42,526 nt of DNA from a virus: positions 1 to 42,526 of IMG/VR virus record IMGVR_UViG_3300009164_000144. One strand, written 5' to 3'. The notes under the pieces were generated by a model. The model was not told the DNA's origin. It ran no database searches and was given only the letters and a program-made list of their open reading frames with translations. This document shows positions 42,097 through 42,526 of this stretch, in pieces. Within the stretch, counting starts at the first letter, position 1. Each line of letters opens with the position of its first letter. A program made the translations under genes and the position numbers.

Positions 42097-42526
42097 TTAA
42101 GTCCACAAACTATCACGAGCCTTAATCAATCGGATCATCATGTCGGTATCTTCTTTTTCGTAGGCTCGTTCAATCTTGTCTAATAGTTTCATAGCCTTGC
42201 TACTTGCATTTCTACTAGCAGCGTCTTTCTCAGAAATCCCAATCCACCGATTACCATGTTTGATACGTAACATTTCACAGTAAGCAGTCCAGCCACTGGC
42301 ATCATGTGGATCTGGGCGATTTGGATATACAGTGGTCCACCATAGATACAGTTCTTTGATTTCTTTAGCACGTAATGCTTGACCAGTAGGCTTGCCGTAG
42401 TTGGGATCAGTTTCTTCCACTCCCCAGTCTGTTCCCATTGTTAAGGTCATTGCCCAGTCAAGATGATCAAGACCTGCTTGGGGACAACGCCATGTGCGCC
42501 AGCGGAACCAACCACTTGCCCAAAAT
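42097..42526 (-). CDS. Conserved T4-like phage protein (partial, N-terminus cut by window edge)
   Basis: The frame is open from the right window edge, so the true start lies outside; an internal ATG at 42450 is probably not the start. The visible part begins FWASGWFRWRTWRCPQAGLD and continues HLDWAMTLTM, then KEIKELYLWWTTVYPNRPDP and GWTAYCEMLRIKHGNRWIG, ending with a charged helix (DKIERAYEKEDTDMMIRLIK). PQAGLDHLxWAMxL and the Trp-rich KELYxWW segments are typical of a family found widely in T4-like aquatic phages. No function assigned. Confidence 0.78.
   Translation of the reverse strand, partial: FWASGWFRWRTWRCPQAGLDHLDWAMTLTMGTDWGVEETDPNYGKPTGQALRAKEIKELYLWWTTVYPNRPDPHDASGWTAYCEMLRIKHGNRWIGISEKDAASRNASSKAMKLLDKIERAYEKEDTDMMIRLIKARDSLWT

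Overview
The window looks like part of the genome of a T4-like myovirus (uncultivated, probably freshwater) infecting a Gram-negative host, most likely a betaproteobacterium of the Burkholderiales type. The T4-like features are a gp44-type clamp-loader ATPase, a GroES/gp31-like co-chaperonin, PhoH, MazG, a block of collagen-like virion and fibre genes, and a recurring late-promoter-like motif (ATAAATA, usually 16-24 nt before the start codon). The host guess rests mainly on a phage-borne porin with a Burkholderiales-type signal peptide and N-terminus, and on the two-piece tmRNA architecture. That architecture is known from alphaproteobacteria, some betaproteobacteria and cyanobacteria. Almost all genes read leftward (- strand); only phoH and one membrane-protein gene read rightward. 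No tRNA, CRISPR array, integrase or insertion sequence was seen.

Layout from left to right. 1-2.9 kb: lysis cassette (endolysin, o-spanin, i-spanin, small membrane proteins) plus two uncharacterised phage genes. 3.1-3.9 kb: phoH. 3.9-6.2 kb: a tightly overlapping three-gene early operon with a ParB-like protein, behind a perfect consensus sigma-70 promoter. 6.2-10.6 kb: nucleotide-metabolism and replication-associated genes (HAD nucleotidase, clamp loader, GroES-like, DnaE-like fragment, MazG). 10.7-30.6 kb: a virion/adhesin region with four collagen-like proteins, a gp12-like collar fibre, a tail-assembly chaperone and a LamG-subtilase. 30.7-38.8 kb: small genes, a porin, large exported proteins, a coiled-coil membrane protein and other accessory genes. 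38.8-40.7 kb: a phospholipid-remodelling pair, agt and plcP, with a Pho-box-like element upstream. 40.7-41.3 kb: a circularly permuted (two-piece) tmRNA gene whose intervening segment carries a complete 44-residue zinc-ribbon-like gene. 41.3-42.5 kb: small T4-like accessory genes, the last one cut by the window edge.

How the pieces may fit together (inference). PlcP removes the phosphate headgroup of host phospholipids and Agt glycosylates the resulting diacylglycerol. Together they would free phosphate and keep the membrane intact during infection of a phosphate-starved cell. The porin could serve nutrient uptake in the same setting. The tmRNA would rescue ribosomes, or tag proteins, during infection. 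The two strongest candidates for something undescribed are the permuted tmRNA with an internal gene and the phage-borne plcP-agt operon. No database search was possible, so all family assignments rest on motifs read directly and on knowledge of the families.
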